Below, piece by piece: positions 26,783-34,360 of a stretch of DNA of 64,000 nucleotides. The position numbers and the translations under genes are program-made. The notes below the pieces were generated by a model that saw nothing but the letters and a program-made list of their open reading frames with translations, did no database searches and was not told where the DNA came from. The DNA comes from Pasteurella sp049941595 (GTDB taxonomy: Bacteria > Pseudomonadota > Gammaproteobacteria > Enterobacterales > Pasteurellaceae), in assembly GCA_049941595.1 (NCBI GenBank), contig JBNFNA010000007.1:120110-184109 (forward strand), given 5' to 3'. Within the stretch, counting starts at the first letter, position 1. Every line of letters begins with the position of its first letter.

Positions 26783-27121
26783 TTGATAGATTTAAATAAT
26801 AAAAAATTCGTTGCATTACAGAATAGTGAGAATGGTGAGGTAAGTCAGCAAACCTGTTTTCATTATTTTCAGCAAGATAAAATGATTTGGGCAGAATATG
26901 GGGGCGGTGAAATTGCAAAAGGCTTTTTAATTGGTAAATGGATAAATGAGACAGATATTGAATTTACCTATCAACATCTAAATAACAAATTAGAAAATCG
27001 TTTTGGGCGTTGTATCACTTCGTTTCAATATACTCAACAAAATAAATTACTCGGTATAGAACGTTGGCAATGGCTTGATACGTTAGAAAACGGTGAATCT
27101 CAAATTATTGAGATTGAATAA
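26783..27121 (+). CDS. Small protein of unknown function
   Basis: 112-residue protein starting at TTG 26783, 8 bp after AAAAGGAGT; an ATG six bases upstream is followed at once by a stop. It has alternating strand-like segments (FHYFQQDKMIWAEYGGGEIAKGFLIGKW) and no signal peptide or membrane segment. It resembles small beta-rich proteins sometimes annotated, doubtfully, as N-acetylglutamate synthase. I do not assign a function. Confidence 0.7.
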   Translation: MIDLNNKKFVALQNSENGEVSQQTCFHYFQQDKMIWAEYGGGEIAKGFLIGKWINETDIEFTYQHLNNKLENRFGRCITSFQYTQQNKLLGIERWQWLDTLENGESQIIEIE

Positions 27122-27122
27122 G

Positions 27123-27203
27123 CCTATTGAAGTCAAACGAGATAAGGTAGCTAAAACCTGTATTTCAAAAATGATTAACGATATTAAGAAATACGAAAAA
27201 TAA
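27123..27203 (+). pseudogene. Gene remnant, C-terminal fragment 1
   Basis: An open stretch of 26 codons with no start, PIEVKRDKVAKTCISKMIND and on to a TAA at 27201. The lysine-rich helical character suggests the end of a lost gene, in a frame different from the preceding gene. Identity unknown. Confidence 0.35.
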
Positions 27204-27381
27204 AACCGAGTAATTTACTAACAAATCGTTTGTTATGGTGTATTGGTGTTCATAATCAAGTTACAGAAGAATATATTAATGATTTAGTCAGTGAATTTAA
27301 TACTGGGTTGGTTTTTTCAATGCCAATCAAGAATACACAGTATATGATTACTTTGTTTTAGAAGATAAATATAAGCGGTGA
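27188..27381 (+). pseudogene. Gene remnant with a frameshift at a T-run
   Basis: An open frame (LLTNRLLWCIGVHNQVTEEY...) continues to the T6 run near 27312. After a one-base shift there it continues NANQEYTVYDYFVLEDKYKR to a stop. Protein-like sequence on both sides of the homopolymer suggests a frameshifted or length-variable gene. There is no start codon in good context. The family is not recognised. Confidence 0.45.
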
Positions 27382-27432
27382 AAGTGTAAAAATGTTGACA
27401 AAAAGCACCGCACTTTTGAGGTCACAATTGGT
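27373..27432 (+). repeat. 60-bp direct repeat, copy 2
   Basis: Identical to 26040-26099. Unlike copy 1, its end is part of an inverted repeat: TTTGAGGTCACAAT (27415-27428) pairs perfectly with ATTGTGACCTCAAA (27449-27462) over 14 bp. This suggests copy 2 is the more complete element. Confidence 0.92.
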
Positions 27433-27458
27433 TTTTCAAAGAAAAAATATTGTGACCT

Positions 27459-27619
27459 CAAATTAGGGCTGTTATCGGTATTTCGAAAATCGATGTAGAA
27501 ACAAGCTGAGTTTTTGAGCAGTTGGAAGATATGAAAAAAGGGCAATATCTTGTAAAAAAATCTACAAATTTTTTAGGAAATTTGCCCGATCTTTATCAAT
27601 GTTATTACATAAGGACTTT
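27459..27619 (+). pseudogene. Gene remnant with an in-frame stop
   Basis: Reads AVIGISKIDVETS, a TGA, then VFEQLEDMKKGQYLVKKSTN and FLGNLPDLYQ in the same frame. It looks like a decayed coding region ending just before the next lipoprotein gene. No start codon. Not recognised. Confidence 0.4.
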
Positions 27620-27622
27620 AAA

Positions 27623-28042
27623 ATGAAAAAACTATTTTCTCTTTTCATGGCATTGACTTTAATGGCTTGCTCATCTGCTATTAGCCCGCACGATATTGCT
27701 GGGAAAATCCCTAAAAATGCGAATAGAACCATCATTTTTAATGTAAATTCAGCTGATAATAGTGTATCTAATGTAATCTTAGCGGGAATGCTGAAAACTC
27801 GCTCAGATGGAATAAACAAGCAATTAATAGATTTAGTGGCTAATGACAATTTAAACGTAGGTATTTCAGGTAAAAGCCAAATGTTGAACAAAGTGGCTGC
27901 CACATATGTTATTGAAAATGGTAAATTCGGGAAAAATACCAAAATATTTATGGTTGGCGATAGCGAACAAGATAAACAAGAATTAGAACAATCCGCTAAT
28001 ACAAAAAATATTCCTTTTGAGTATTTTTTAGTAGATAAGTAA
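27623..28042 (+). CDS. Small putative lipoprotein
   Basis: 139 residues. A signal peptide ends in the lipobox LMAC (cysteine 16), so it is probably lipid-anchored. The mature part is Asn/Ser/Lys-rich with no recognised domain. AAGGAC precedes ATG 27623; the 8-codon longer start is less well placed. Directly after the stop, the same frame stays open for 20 more codons (GWEKEEIVIHEKNLTDYYLS), so the 3' end may be altered. Located between the pgl-linked toxin-antitoxin region and gnd. Confidence 0.75.
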   Translation: MKKLFSLFMALTLMACSSAISPHDIAGKIPKNANRTIIFNVNSADNSVSNVILAGMLKTRSDGINKQLIDLVANDNLNVGISGKSQMLNKVAATYVIENGKFGKNTKIFMVGDSEQDKQELEQSANTKNIPFEYFLVDK

Positions 28043-28141
28043 GGTTGGGAAAAGGAAGAAATCGTCATCCACGAAAAAAACTTAACAGATTATTACCTTT
28101 CTTAGAAGAATATATGATTTCTTAAAAAACAGGAGAACTAC

Positions 28142-29596
28142 ATGTCAGTAAAAGGTGACATCGGCGTTATCGGCTTAGCGGTAATGGGCCAAAACTTAAT
28201 TTTAAATATGAATGATCACGGCTTTAAAGTGGTGGCATTCAACCGTACGACTTCGAAAGTCGATGAATTTTTACAAGGTGCGGCGAAAGGCACGAATATT
28301 ATCGGGGCTTATTCATTACAAGACTTAGCGGATAAATTAGAAAAACCGCGTAAAGTGATGTTAATGGTGCGTGCAGGTGAGGTGGTGGATCAATTCATCG
28401 AGGCATTATTACCTCACTTAGAAGAAGGCGACATCATTATTGATGGCGGTAACACCAACTATCCTGACACTAACCGCCGTATTGCGTATTTACGTGAAAA
28501 AGGCATTCGCTTTATTGGTACGGGTGTTTCTGGTGGTGAAGAAGGTGCTCGTTTCGGGCCTTCAATTATGCCAGGCGGTGATGAATCAGCGTGGGAACAC
28601 GTGAAACCAATCCTACAAGCTATTTCTGCCAAAACTGAACAAGGCGAAGCGTGCTGTGACTGGGTGGGTCGTGATGGCGCGGGTCACTTCGTGAAAATGG
28701 TTCACAACGGTATCGAATACGGCGATATGCAGTTAATCTGTGAAGCGTACCAATTCTTAAAAGAAGGTTTAGGTTTATCCGATGATGAATTAGAAGCCAC
28801 ATTTAACGAATGGCGTAACACTGAGTTAGACAGCTATCTCATCGACATCACAGCTGATATTTTAGGCTATAAAGATGAAGATGGTTCTCGCTTAGTGGAT
28901 AAGATTTTAGATACTGCGGGTCAAAAAGGTACAGGTAAATGGACGGGTATCAACGCTCTTGATTTCGGTATCCCATTAACATTGATCTCTGAATCTGTAT
29001 TCGCACGTTGCGTATCTTCATTCAAAGATCAACGTGTTGAAGCGTCAAAATTATTCAACAAAGCAGTGGGCAAAGTGGAAGGCGATAAAAAAGTGTGGAT
29101 TGAAGCAGTACGCAAAGCGTTATTGGCATCAAAAATCATTTCTTACGCACAAGGCTTTATGTTAATCCGCGAAGCATCTGAAAACTTCGGTTGGAATATT
29201 AACTACGGCAACACCGCTCTTTTATGGCGTGAAGGCTGTATCATTCGTAGCCGTTTCTTAGGTAACATCCGCGATGCTTATGAAGCAAACCCAGATTTAA
29301 TCTTCTTAGGTTCAGACGATTACTTCAAAGGTATTTTAGAAAATAGCTTAGGCGAATGGCGTAAAGTGGTGGCGAAATCTATCGAGGTGGGTATCCCAAT
29401 GCCTTGTATGGCGTCAGCGATCACCTTCTTAGACAGCTACACTAGCGCACGTTTACCAGCGAACTTATTACAAGCTCAACGTGACTACTTCGGTGCACAC
29501 ACTTATGAACGCACTGACAAACCACGTGGCGAGTTTTTCCATACCAACTGGACTGGTCGTGGTGGTGATACGGCATCAACGACTTACGATGTGTAG
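28142..29596 (+). CDS. gnd: 6-phosphogluconate dehydrogenase (decarboxylating)
   Basis: 484-residue NADP enzyme forming ribulose-5-phosphate and CO2. GVIGLAVMGQNLILNMNDHG (coenzyme fold), DGGNTNYPDT, the substrate-binding GTGVSGGEEGARFGPSIMPG and a catalytic lysine in HFVKMVHNGIEYGDMQ are intact. It completes the pathway begun by zwf and pgl but is separated from them by an accessory insertion of 2.8 kb. AGGAG precedes the start. Confidence 0.98.
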   Translation: MSVKGDIGVIGLAVMGQNLILNMNDHGFKVVAFNRTTSKVDEFLQGAAKGTNIIGAYSLQDLADKLEKPRKVMLMVRAGEVVDQFIEALLPHLEEGDIIIDGGNTNYPDTNRRIAYLREKGIRFIGTGVSGGEEGARFGPSIMPGGDESAWEHVKPILQAISAKTEQGEACCDWVGRDGAGHFVKMVHNGIEYGDMQLICEAYQFLKEGLGLSDDELEATFNEWRNTELDSYLIDITADILGYKDEDGSRLVDKILDTAGQKGTGKWTGINALDFGIPLTLISESVFARCVSSFKDQRVEASKLFNKAVGKVEGDKKVWIEAVRKALLASKIISYAQGFMLIREASENFGWNINYGNTALLWREGCIIRSRFLGNIRDAYEANPDLIFLGSDDYFKGILENSLGEWRKVVAKSIEVGIPMPCMASAITFLDSYTSARLPANLLQAQRDYFGAHTYERTDKPRGEFFHTNWTGRGGDTASTTYDV

Positions 29597-29616
29597 TTAA
29601 AACTTGCTAAAAATCA

Positions 29617-29657
29617 ACCGCACTTTGCAGTCAGCCAACGAAAGTGCGGTGTTTTTT
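29617..29657 (+). terminator. gnd terminator built from facing uptake signals
   Basis: AACCGCACTTT (29617-29626 plus flank) faces AAAGTGCGGT (29641-29650), followed by GTTTTTTAT. Confidence 0.8.
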
Positions 29658-29780
29658 ATCTTATTTTTCAGGCGATTGGAGCGCCCAATTGAGCAGTTCG
29701 CTCAACATACTTTTTTATAGCGGTATTTATTTTCACACAAAACGAATACTGACTTTCATACCCATAATAGAGGGAAGCCT

Positions 29781-30593
29781 ATGAACATTCCTAATTATAA
29801 AAAACAAATTAAAATCGTCTTTTTTGATATTGATGAAACCTTACTGATCAAAGATGAAGATCGTATCCCTGACAGCGTTGTGCCTGCGTTAAACAAATTA
29901 AAAGAAAATGGCATTATTACCGCAATCGCCACAGGGCGTACGCCTTCCAACTTCCCGCCTAAAATTAAAGAACTCATCGCACAAACGGGAATTGATTTAT
30001 TTGTGACGATTAACGGGCAATACATTGATTACAAAAACGCACCGTTAGAAAAAAATACGTTACCTACCGCGAAAATCCAAGAGCTTGTGGATTTCTTCGA
30101 ACAGCACCAAATTGAATATGCACAAATTTCACCAATGCATACCGCCGTTTCGGCAGCAACCGATGAAGTGCGTGGTGCATTAGATCCACTAAAAGGCCAT
30201 TACTACGTAGACAAAGACTATTTCAAACACAATGATGTTTTCCAAGTTCTTGCGTTTTATGACAAAACAAAAGATGTACTCGTTGAAAATTCAGGCGTAT
30301 TAACAGGCTTACAATCCGTGCGTTGGCATAAAGACTCAATGGACTTATTTGATGCCAACATTTCAAAAGCCAGTGGTATTGCAAGCGCAATTCGCCATTT
30401 AGGTTTTGAAATGGAAAATGTAATGGCATTTGGTGACGGCTTAAATGATATTGAAATGCTCAGCACAGTTGGCGTTGGCGTGGCTATGGGCAACGCACAC
30501 GAAGACGTAAAGAAAATCGCACGTTATATTACTCGCCCAATTGATCAAGACGGCATTCACTATTTCCTTGAACAAGCTGGCTTGCTAGATTAA
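29781..30593 (+). CDS. Cof-type HAD sugar/nucleotide phosphatase
   Basis: 270-residue cytoplasmic HAD hydrolase of the Cof subfamily. Motif I is FFDIDETLL, motif II ATGRTP, the lysine of motif III lies in SKASGIASAI, and motif IV is AFGDGLNDIEML. Such enzymes dephosphorylate sugar phosphates or cofactors; the substrate is not predictable. Monocistronic, ending just before the comF competence site. Confidence 0.92.
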   Translation: MNIPNYKKQIKIVFFDIDETLLIKDEDRIPDSVVPALNKLKENGIITAIATGRTPSNFPPKIKELIAQTGIDLFVTINGQYIDYKNAPLEKNTLPTAKIQELVDFFEQHQIEYAQISPMHTAVSAATDEVRGALDPLKGHYYVDKDYFKHNDVFQVLAFYDKTKDVLVENSGVLTGLQSVRWHKDSMDLFDANISKASGIASAIRHLGFEMENVMAFGDGLNDIEMLSTVGVGVAMGNAHEDVKKIARYITRPIDQDGIHYFLEQAGLLD

Positions 30594-30596
30594 TTA

Positions 30597-30619
30597 TTTT
30601 TGCGATCCCGATCGAGGCG
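30597..30619 (+). promoter_or_regulatory. CRP-S (competence regulatory) site for comF
   Basis: TTTTTGCGATC-CC-GATCGAGG. The left half is a perfect CRP-S half site (TGCGATC) and the right half, GATCGAG, is close to the ideal GATCGCA. Centre at 30608. A TAAAGT -10 candidate at 30657-30662 would put the site near -60, a class I position. Known CRP-S sites need both CRP and Sxy. Confidence 0.8.
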
Positions 30620-30646
30620 TGCTCATTGATGGCACGCCTTTTTTAT
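30615..30646 (+). terminator. Terminator overlapping the comF CRP-S site
   Basis: AGGCGTGC (30615-30622) pairs with GCACGCCT (30632-30639) and runs into TTTTTTAT. The 5' arm shares bases with the right half of the CRP-S site. It ends the upstream HAD gene. Confidence 0.85.
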
Positions 30647-30684
30647 GTTTCCGTTTTAAAGTAACGCTTTTTACGGAGAATAAA

Positions 30685-31371
30685 ATGAACTGGCTCGGTT
30701 TTCGCTGTTTTCTGTGTCAACAGCCTTTAGCAATTGCAAATCACGGCTTGTGCTGCCGCTGTAACAAAACTATTCATCGACTCACTTATTGCGGACATTG
30801 CGGAATGGAAATTGCACGCCCCGCCTTGCATTGTGGGCGTTGCTTGCAAAATGAACCTAGCTGGGATCGCATCGTTATTATTGCACGTTATATGGAACCG
30901 CTATCGCAACTCATTCACCGCTTCAAATTTCAAAAATCCTTCTTTTTAGACCGCACTTTGGCACGCCTTTTATTGCTCGCCGTTTATGATGCGAGACGGG
31001 TTTATCAACTCACCTTGCCTGATGTACTTATCCCTGTGCCACTCTATCATTTCCGCCAATGGCAACGTGGTTACAATCAAGCAGATTTATTAGCGCAACA
31101 ATTAAGCCGATGGCTAAAAATCCCCGTAGATAACCAACTTGTGCAACGCTGTAAACGTACTCACACGCAACGCGGATTAAGTGCCACTGACAGACGTAAA
31201 AACCTATGCCACGCTTTTCAATTATCCGATAAACAAACAAAGTGCTGTTATAAATCTGTCGCCTTAATTGATGATGTAATCACTACTGGCTCAACCCTCA
31301 ATGAAATTGCTAAATTATTGCGTAAAGCCGGCATTCAGCATATTCAAGTTTGGGGGCTTGCTAGAACCTAA
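30685..31371 (+). CDS. comF: Competence protein ComF, phosphoribosyltransferase-like
   Basis: 228-residue cytoplasmic protein required for natural transformation in Haemophilus. It helps bring transforming single-stranded DNA into the cytoplasm. The N-terminal zinc-ribbon region holds many cysteines in CXXC pairs (CFLC, CCRC, CGHC, CGRC). The C-terminal PRTase fold has VALIDDVITTGSTLNE. ATG 30685 follows GGAG; an in-frame start at 30619 would lie inside the terminator. Regulated by the CRP-S site upstream. Confidence 0.93.
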   Translation: MNWLGFRCFLCQQPLAIANHGLCCRCNKTIHRLTYCGHCGMEIARPALHCGRCLQNEPSWDRIVIIARYMEPLSQLIHRFKFQKSFFLDRTLARLLLLAVYDARRVYQLTLPDVLIPVPLYHFRQWQRGYNQADLLAQQLSRWLKIPVDNQLVQRCKRTHTQRGLSATDRRKNLCHAFQLSDKQTKCCYKSVALIDDVITTGSTLNEIAKLLRKAGIQHIQVWGLART

Positions 31372-31465
31372 ACAAAGATAATTACTGTAAAAGGTGGAAA
31401 AAAAGGCAATCTCGGAGTATCATTTCTGACAATCTTACTCAAGTATTGAATTTTTAGGATAACTT

Positions 31466-32050
31466 ATGGAACAAATTAAGATTTCAGAAGCGGCACAAGC
31501 GCATTTCCGCCGTTTACTCGATCAACAAGAAGAAGGCACAAATATCCGTATTTTCGTCGTAAACCCGGGTTCACCAAATGCAGAATGTGGCGTATCATAC
31601 TGCCCTGCAAATGCAGTTGAAGCAACGGATACAGAAATGAAATACGCAACCTTCTCAGCTTTCGTTGATGAAATTAGTTTGCCTTTCTTGGAAGATGCTG
31701 AAATTGATTATGTGACCGAGGAACTTGGCGCACAGCTAACGTTAAAAGCACCAAATGCGAAAATGCGCAAAGTTGCAGACGATGCACCATTAATTGAGCG
31801 CGTGGAATATGTGATTCAAACCCAAATCAACCCTCAATTAGCGAGCCACGGCGGTAAAATCACTCTCATTGAAATCACCGATGAAGGCGATGCGATTTTA
31901 CAATTCGGCGGTGGCTGCAACGGTTGCTCAATGGTCGATGTCACGCTAAAAGATGGTATCGAAAAACAATTATTGTCTCTTTTCCCAAATGAATTAAAAG
32001 GAGCAAAGGACGTTACCGAACACCAACGTGGTGAGCATTCTTACTACTAA
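31466..32050 (+). CDS. nfuA: Fe/S biogenesis protein NfuA
   Basis: 194-residue iron-sulfur carrier. It has an N-terminal degenerate A-type scaffold domain (about residues 1-95) and a C-terminal Nfu domain with the cluster-binding pair GGGCNGCSMVDVTLK (about residues 150-164). Length and order match NfuA, which delivers 4Fe-4S clusters under stress. It follows comF as in H. influenzae. Confidence 0.95.
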   Translation: MEQIKISEAAQAHFRRLLDQQEEGTNIRIFVVNPGSPNAECGVSYCPANAVEATDTEMKYATFSAFVDEISLPFLEDAEIDYVTEELGAQLTLKAPNAKMRKVADDAPLIERVEYVIQTQINPQLASHGGKITLIEITDEGDAILQFGGGCNGCSMVDVTLKDGIEKQLLSLFPNELKGAKDVTEHQRGEHSYY

Positions 32051-32067
32051 CTGCACAAAAGAATTTA

Positions 32068-32105
32068 AAAAGGCTAAAGCGAAAACTTTAGCCTTTTCTT
32101 TTTTA
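32068..32105 (+). terminator. nfuA terminator
   Basis: AAAAGGCTAAAG (32068-32079) pairs with CTTTAGCCTTTT (32086-32097), then CTTTTTT. Confidence 0.9.
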
Positions 32106-32157
32106 AATGATATAGCAAAAAGTTTGCAAAAATAGACCGCACTTTTGAGCTATCTAC

Positions 32158-32184
32158 AAACAAAAAGCGGACAGTTGTCCGCTT
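32158..32184 (-). terminator. Terminator of the Gcr-type membrane protein gene
   Basis: AAGCGGAC (32165-32172) pairs with GTCCGCTT (32177-32184) around AGTT. The reverse strand continues TTTTGTTTG, 14 bp beyond the stop of the gene. Confidence 0.75.
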
Positions 32185-32198
32185 GTGAAGATAGAGGT

Positions 32199-34151
32199 TT
32201 AAGGAATAAACAACGATAATGGGCGTTGTTTGATGAGTTTCCATACGCATTTTGCGATATCGCACCAGCTGTCGATTTGCGTTTCGAGGGAGCGTAATGC
32301 CACCCAAAGGGCAATGGAAAAACTCACACATAAGTTGACAATACCGATCAGCAAGACGAAGCCTAAACCTTGTAAAAACAGCTGCCAAGTGAAATCACCG
32401 CTGATTGCCATATAGCCCAAATTGGCCGATGAAAAGGCGACGTGGCGGATATCCAATGGTAAGTTGAGTAAGTATCCGACCACTCCCGTTAAACCTAATA
32501 ACAAGCCGAAACATAGGTTACCCATAATCGAGCCGTAGTTATTATGCCAATATTCCGCAAACCAATAACGCATTTTACGGGTCAAGATACGGCGTAAAAC
32601 GGGGTGATTGCGTAAACGCATTTTCAAATTCAGATAGTTACTACGGTTATCAAAATAACCTGAAATAATCCCTGAAAAGAACAACCAAACGCCCGCAATG
32701 GCTGCAAACCACAATGTACCTTTTAGTGGATCAATGGATTTTTGCTGATAAGCAATTTCGGCTTCGGTTAACAGTGGCTGCCCCGATGAATATTGATAAG
32801 TCATCGCCACTAAACAGGCTACACCAATCGCTAATGTTACGTTGCCTAACACGGCGATACTTTGCGAGCGGAATACGTCAATCAATAATTGTGCTAACCG
32901 CATATTTACGGATTTGCCCTGTTCATTTTCCACCATATCCGCAAAACGGGCGGCGGTCATCGCTGGCTGTTTGGTTGCCACCGTGCCGTGTAACATAAAA
33001 ATAATGGTAAAACCAATACCGTAATTTAAGCCTTCTGCAATACCACGCCAAACAGGGTCGGCAATCCAATCGCCAAGGTACATTTTAAACAGCGCCATAA
33101 TTGCGATGAGCACGCCTCCACCCGCAGCAGAATAAAACATTGTGCGATATTCTTTGCCGTCACGCGTAATATAATGTTCACCGTGGTCACTTTTATTTTG
33201 TGTAATGCTACGTGCAAGCAATTTCACGCTTTGTCTCCAAAGTGCCGTCGCACTGTGGCTTTCCGCTGAACTCACCGCTAATAAGCCACATAACACCAAA
33301 ATGCGACGTGGCAATAAACGCTCCTCTTGGAAAACTTCCATTAGCACCGATAAACGCTCTAAAGTTTGACTTAGACGTGTTAATAAATGCGCAACACCTA
33401 AGGTTGAACCTAAACTGGAACAACGGCGTTGAATACGCTCAATTTGATCGCGACATTGCTCAAACATCACTTGCAAGTGATCGTCATTATATTCTTCCTG
33501 TTTACGTCTAGCGCTTACCCAATTATTCACTTCGCGATGCAAAGCAACAAATGGCGAATCCGCATTTAATAAAGAGGGTTCTAAACGGATAAGTTCTGGT
33601 TCAAGCTCTTCTGCTGCAATCCAAATTGCCAACATTTCAATGGCAAATAAACCTTCATAACGCAAATGATTATGCACATTTTCACGATCACGCTCGGTGC
33701 TGTGTTGTTGAAGAAGGTCAAGCAATCGGATCCAATCTTGAATAGGAATGGCTTGTAACCATTTCACATCATTTTTTTGACAAAATAGAACAAAGAAAAT
33801 ATCTCTTAAGTCATTGATATCTTTAAATGACGGGTTAATTTTTTCATAAATACGGCTTTTGATTTCTCGCCCAAAGCCTTCTCTGCCCCAAATGCCACAG
33901 CTGACAAATAACGGATACAAGCGCATTTGGCATAACCATTGGCAAATAGCTGCACTCACTTGTTCAGTAAGTGCGGTGTCTTCCGTTAAAATTTGTGTCA
34001 CTTGCCCTAGTCGCTCCGCTGCTTTGCTTTCGCCACCTGCTCGTAGCCACTGACAAACTCCATTTAACAAGGCAAATGCATCTTGTTTTTCAGCTTGTTG
34101 TTGCAAAAATGCCGGAATGTTACTGGAATCTAAGTTAAATTTTTCAATCAT
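32199..34151 (-). CDS. Gcr-family membrane protein annotated as site-specific recombinase
   Basis: 650-residue protein with a long soluble N-terminal half and several hydrophobic segments in the second half (GGGVLIAIMALFKMYLG, VLGNVTLAIGVACLVAM, LWFAAIAGVWLFFSGII and others). It matches the family named after the gonococcal Gcr, labelled site-specific recombinase. No integrase or resolvase catalytic motif is visible and the membrane segments argue against recombination, so I treat the name as historical. ATG 34151 preferred over TTG 34169. Confidence 0.8.
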   Translation of the reverse strand: MIEKFNLDSSNIPAFLQQQAEKQDAFALLNGVCQWLRAGGESKAAERLGQVTQILTEDTALTEQVSAAICQWLCQMRLYPLFVSCGIWGREGFGREIKSRIYEKINPSFKDINDLRDIFFVLFCQKNDVKWLQAIPIQDWIRLLDLLQQHSTERDRENVHNHLRYEGLFAIEMLAIWIAAEELEPELIRLEPSLLNADSPFVALHREVNNWVSARRKQEEYNDDHLQVMFEQCRDQIERIQRRCSSLGSTLGVAHLLTRLSQTLERLSVLMEVFQEERLLPRRILVLCGLLAVSSAESHSATALWRQSVKLLARSITQNKSDHGEHYITRDGKEYRTMFYSAAGGGVLIAIMALFKMYLGDWIADPVWRGIAEGLNYGIGFTIIFMLHGTVATKQPAMTAARFADMVENEQGKSVNMRLAQLLIDVFRSQSIAVLGNVTLAIGVACLVAMTYQYSSGQPLLTEAEIAYQQKSIDPLKGTLWFAAIAGVWLFFSGIISGYFDNRSNYLNLKMRLRNHPVLRRILTRKMRYWFAEYWHNNYGSIMGNLCFGLLLGLTGVVGYLLNLPLDIRHVAFSSANLGYMAISGDFTWQLFLQGLGFVLLIGIVNLCVSFSIALWVALRSLETQIDSWCDIAKCVWKLIKQRPLSLFIP

Positions 34152-34313
34152 AAATTCATTTTTTCTCAATAAAGGGCGTATAGAATAAAGGACTTATCGC
34201 AGAAAAAAAACAATTTATTAACAAAAAACGTTCAATTTAACTAAAGTGCGGTGAAAAATAGGTGATTTTATGTAACTTGAGCTGGATTACGTGGGGATTT
34301 GTTGTGATTCGCA

Positions 34314-34342
34314 GTAAAAAGCACAGGAGCAGCCTGTGCTTT
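34314..34342 (-). terminator. Aldehyde dehydrogenase gene terminator
   Basis: AAAGCACAGG (34318-34327) pairs with CCTGTGCTTT (34333-34342). On the reverse strand it is followed by a T-run. Confidence 0.85.
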
Positions 34343-34360
34343 ATTTAGGAAAATAGGTAA

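Noticed and set aside
26040..27432. The 60-bp repeats as ends of an insertion sequence
   Set aside because: They are direct, not inverted, and no transposase-like frame lies between them.
32199..34151. Gcr-type recombinase as evidence of a mobile element
   Set aside because: No catalytic recombinase motif, attachment sites or cargo are visible. The protein has several membrane segments and sits among housekeeping genes.
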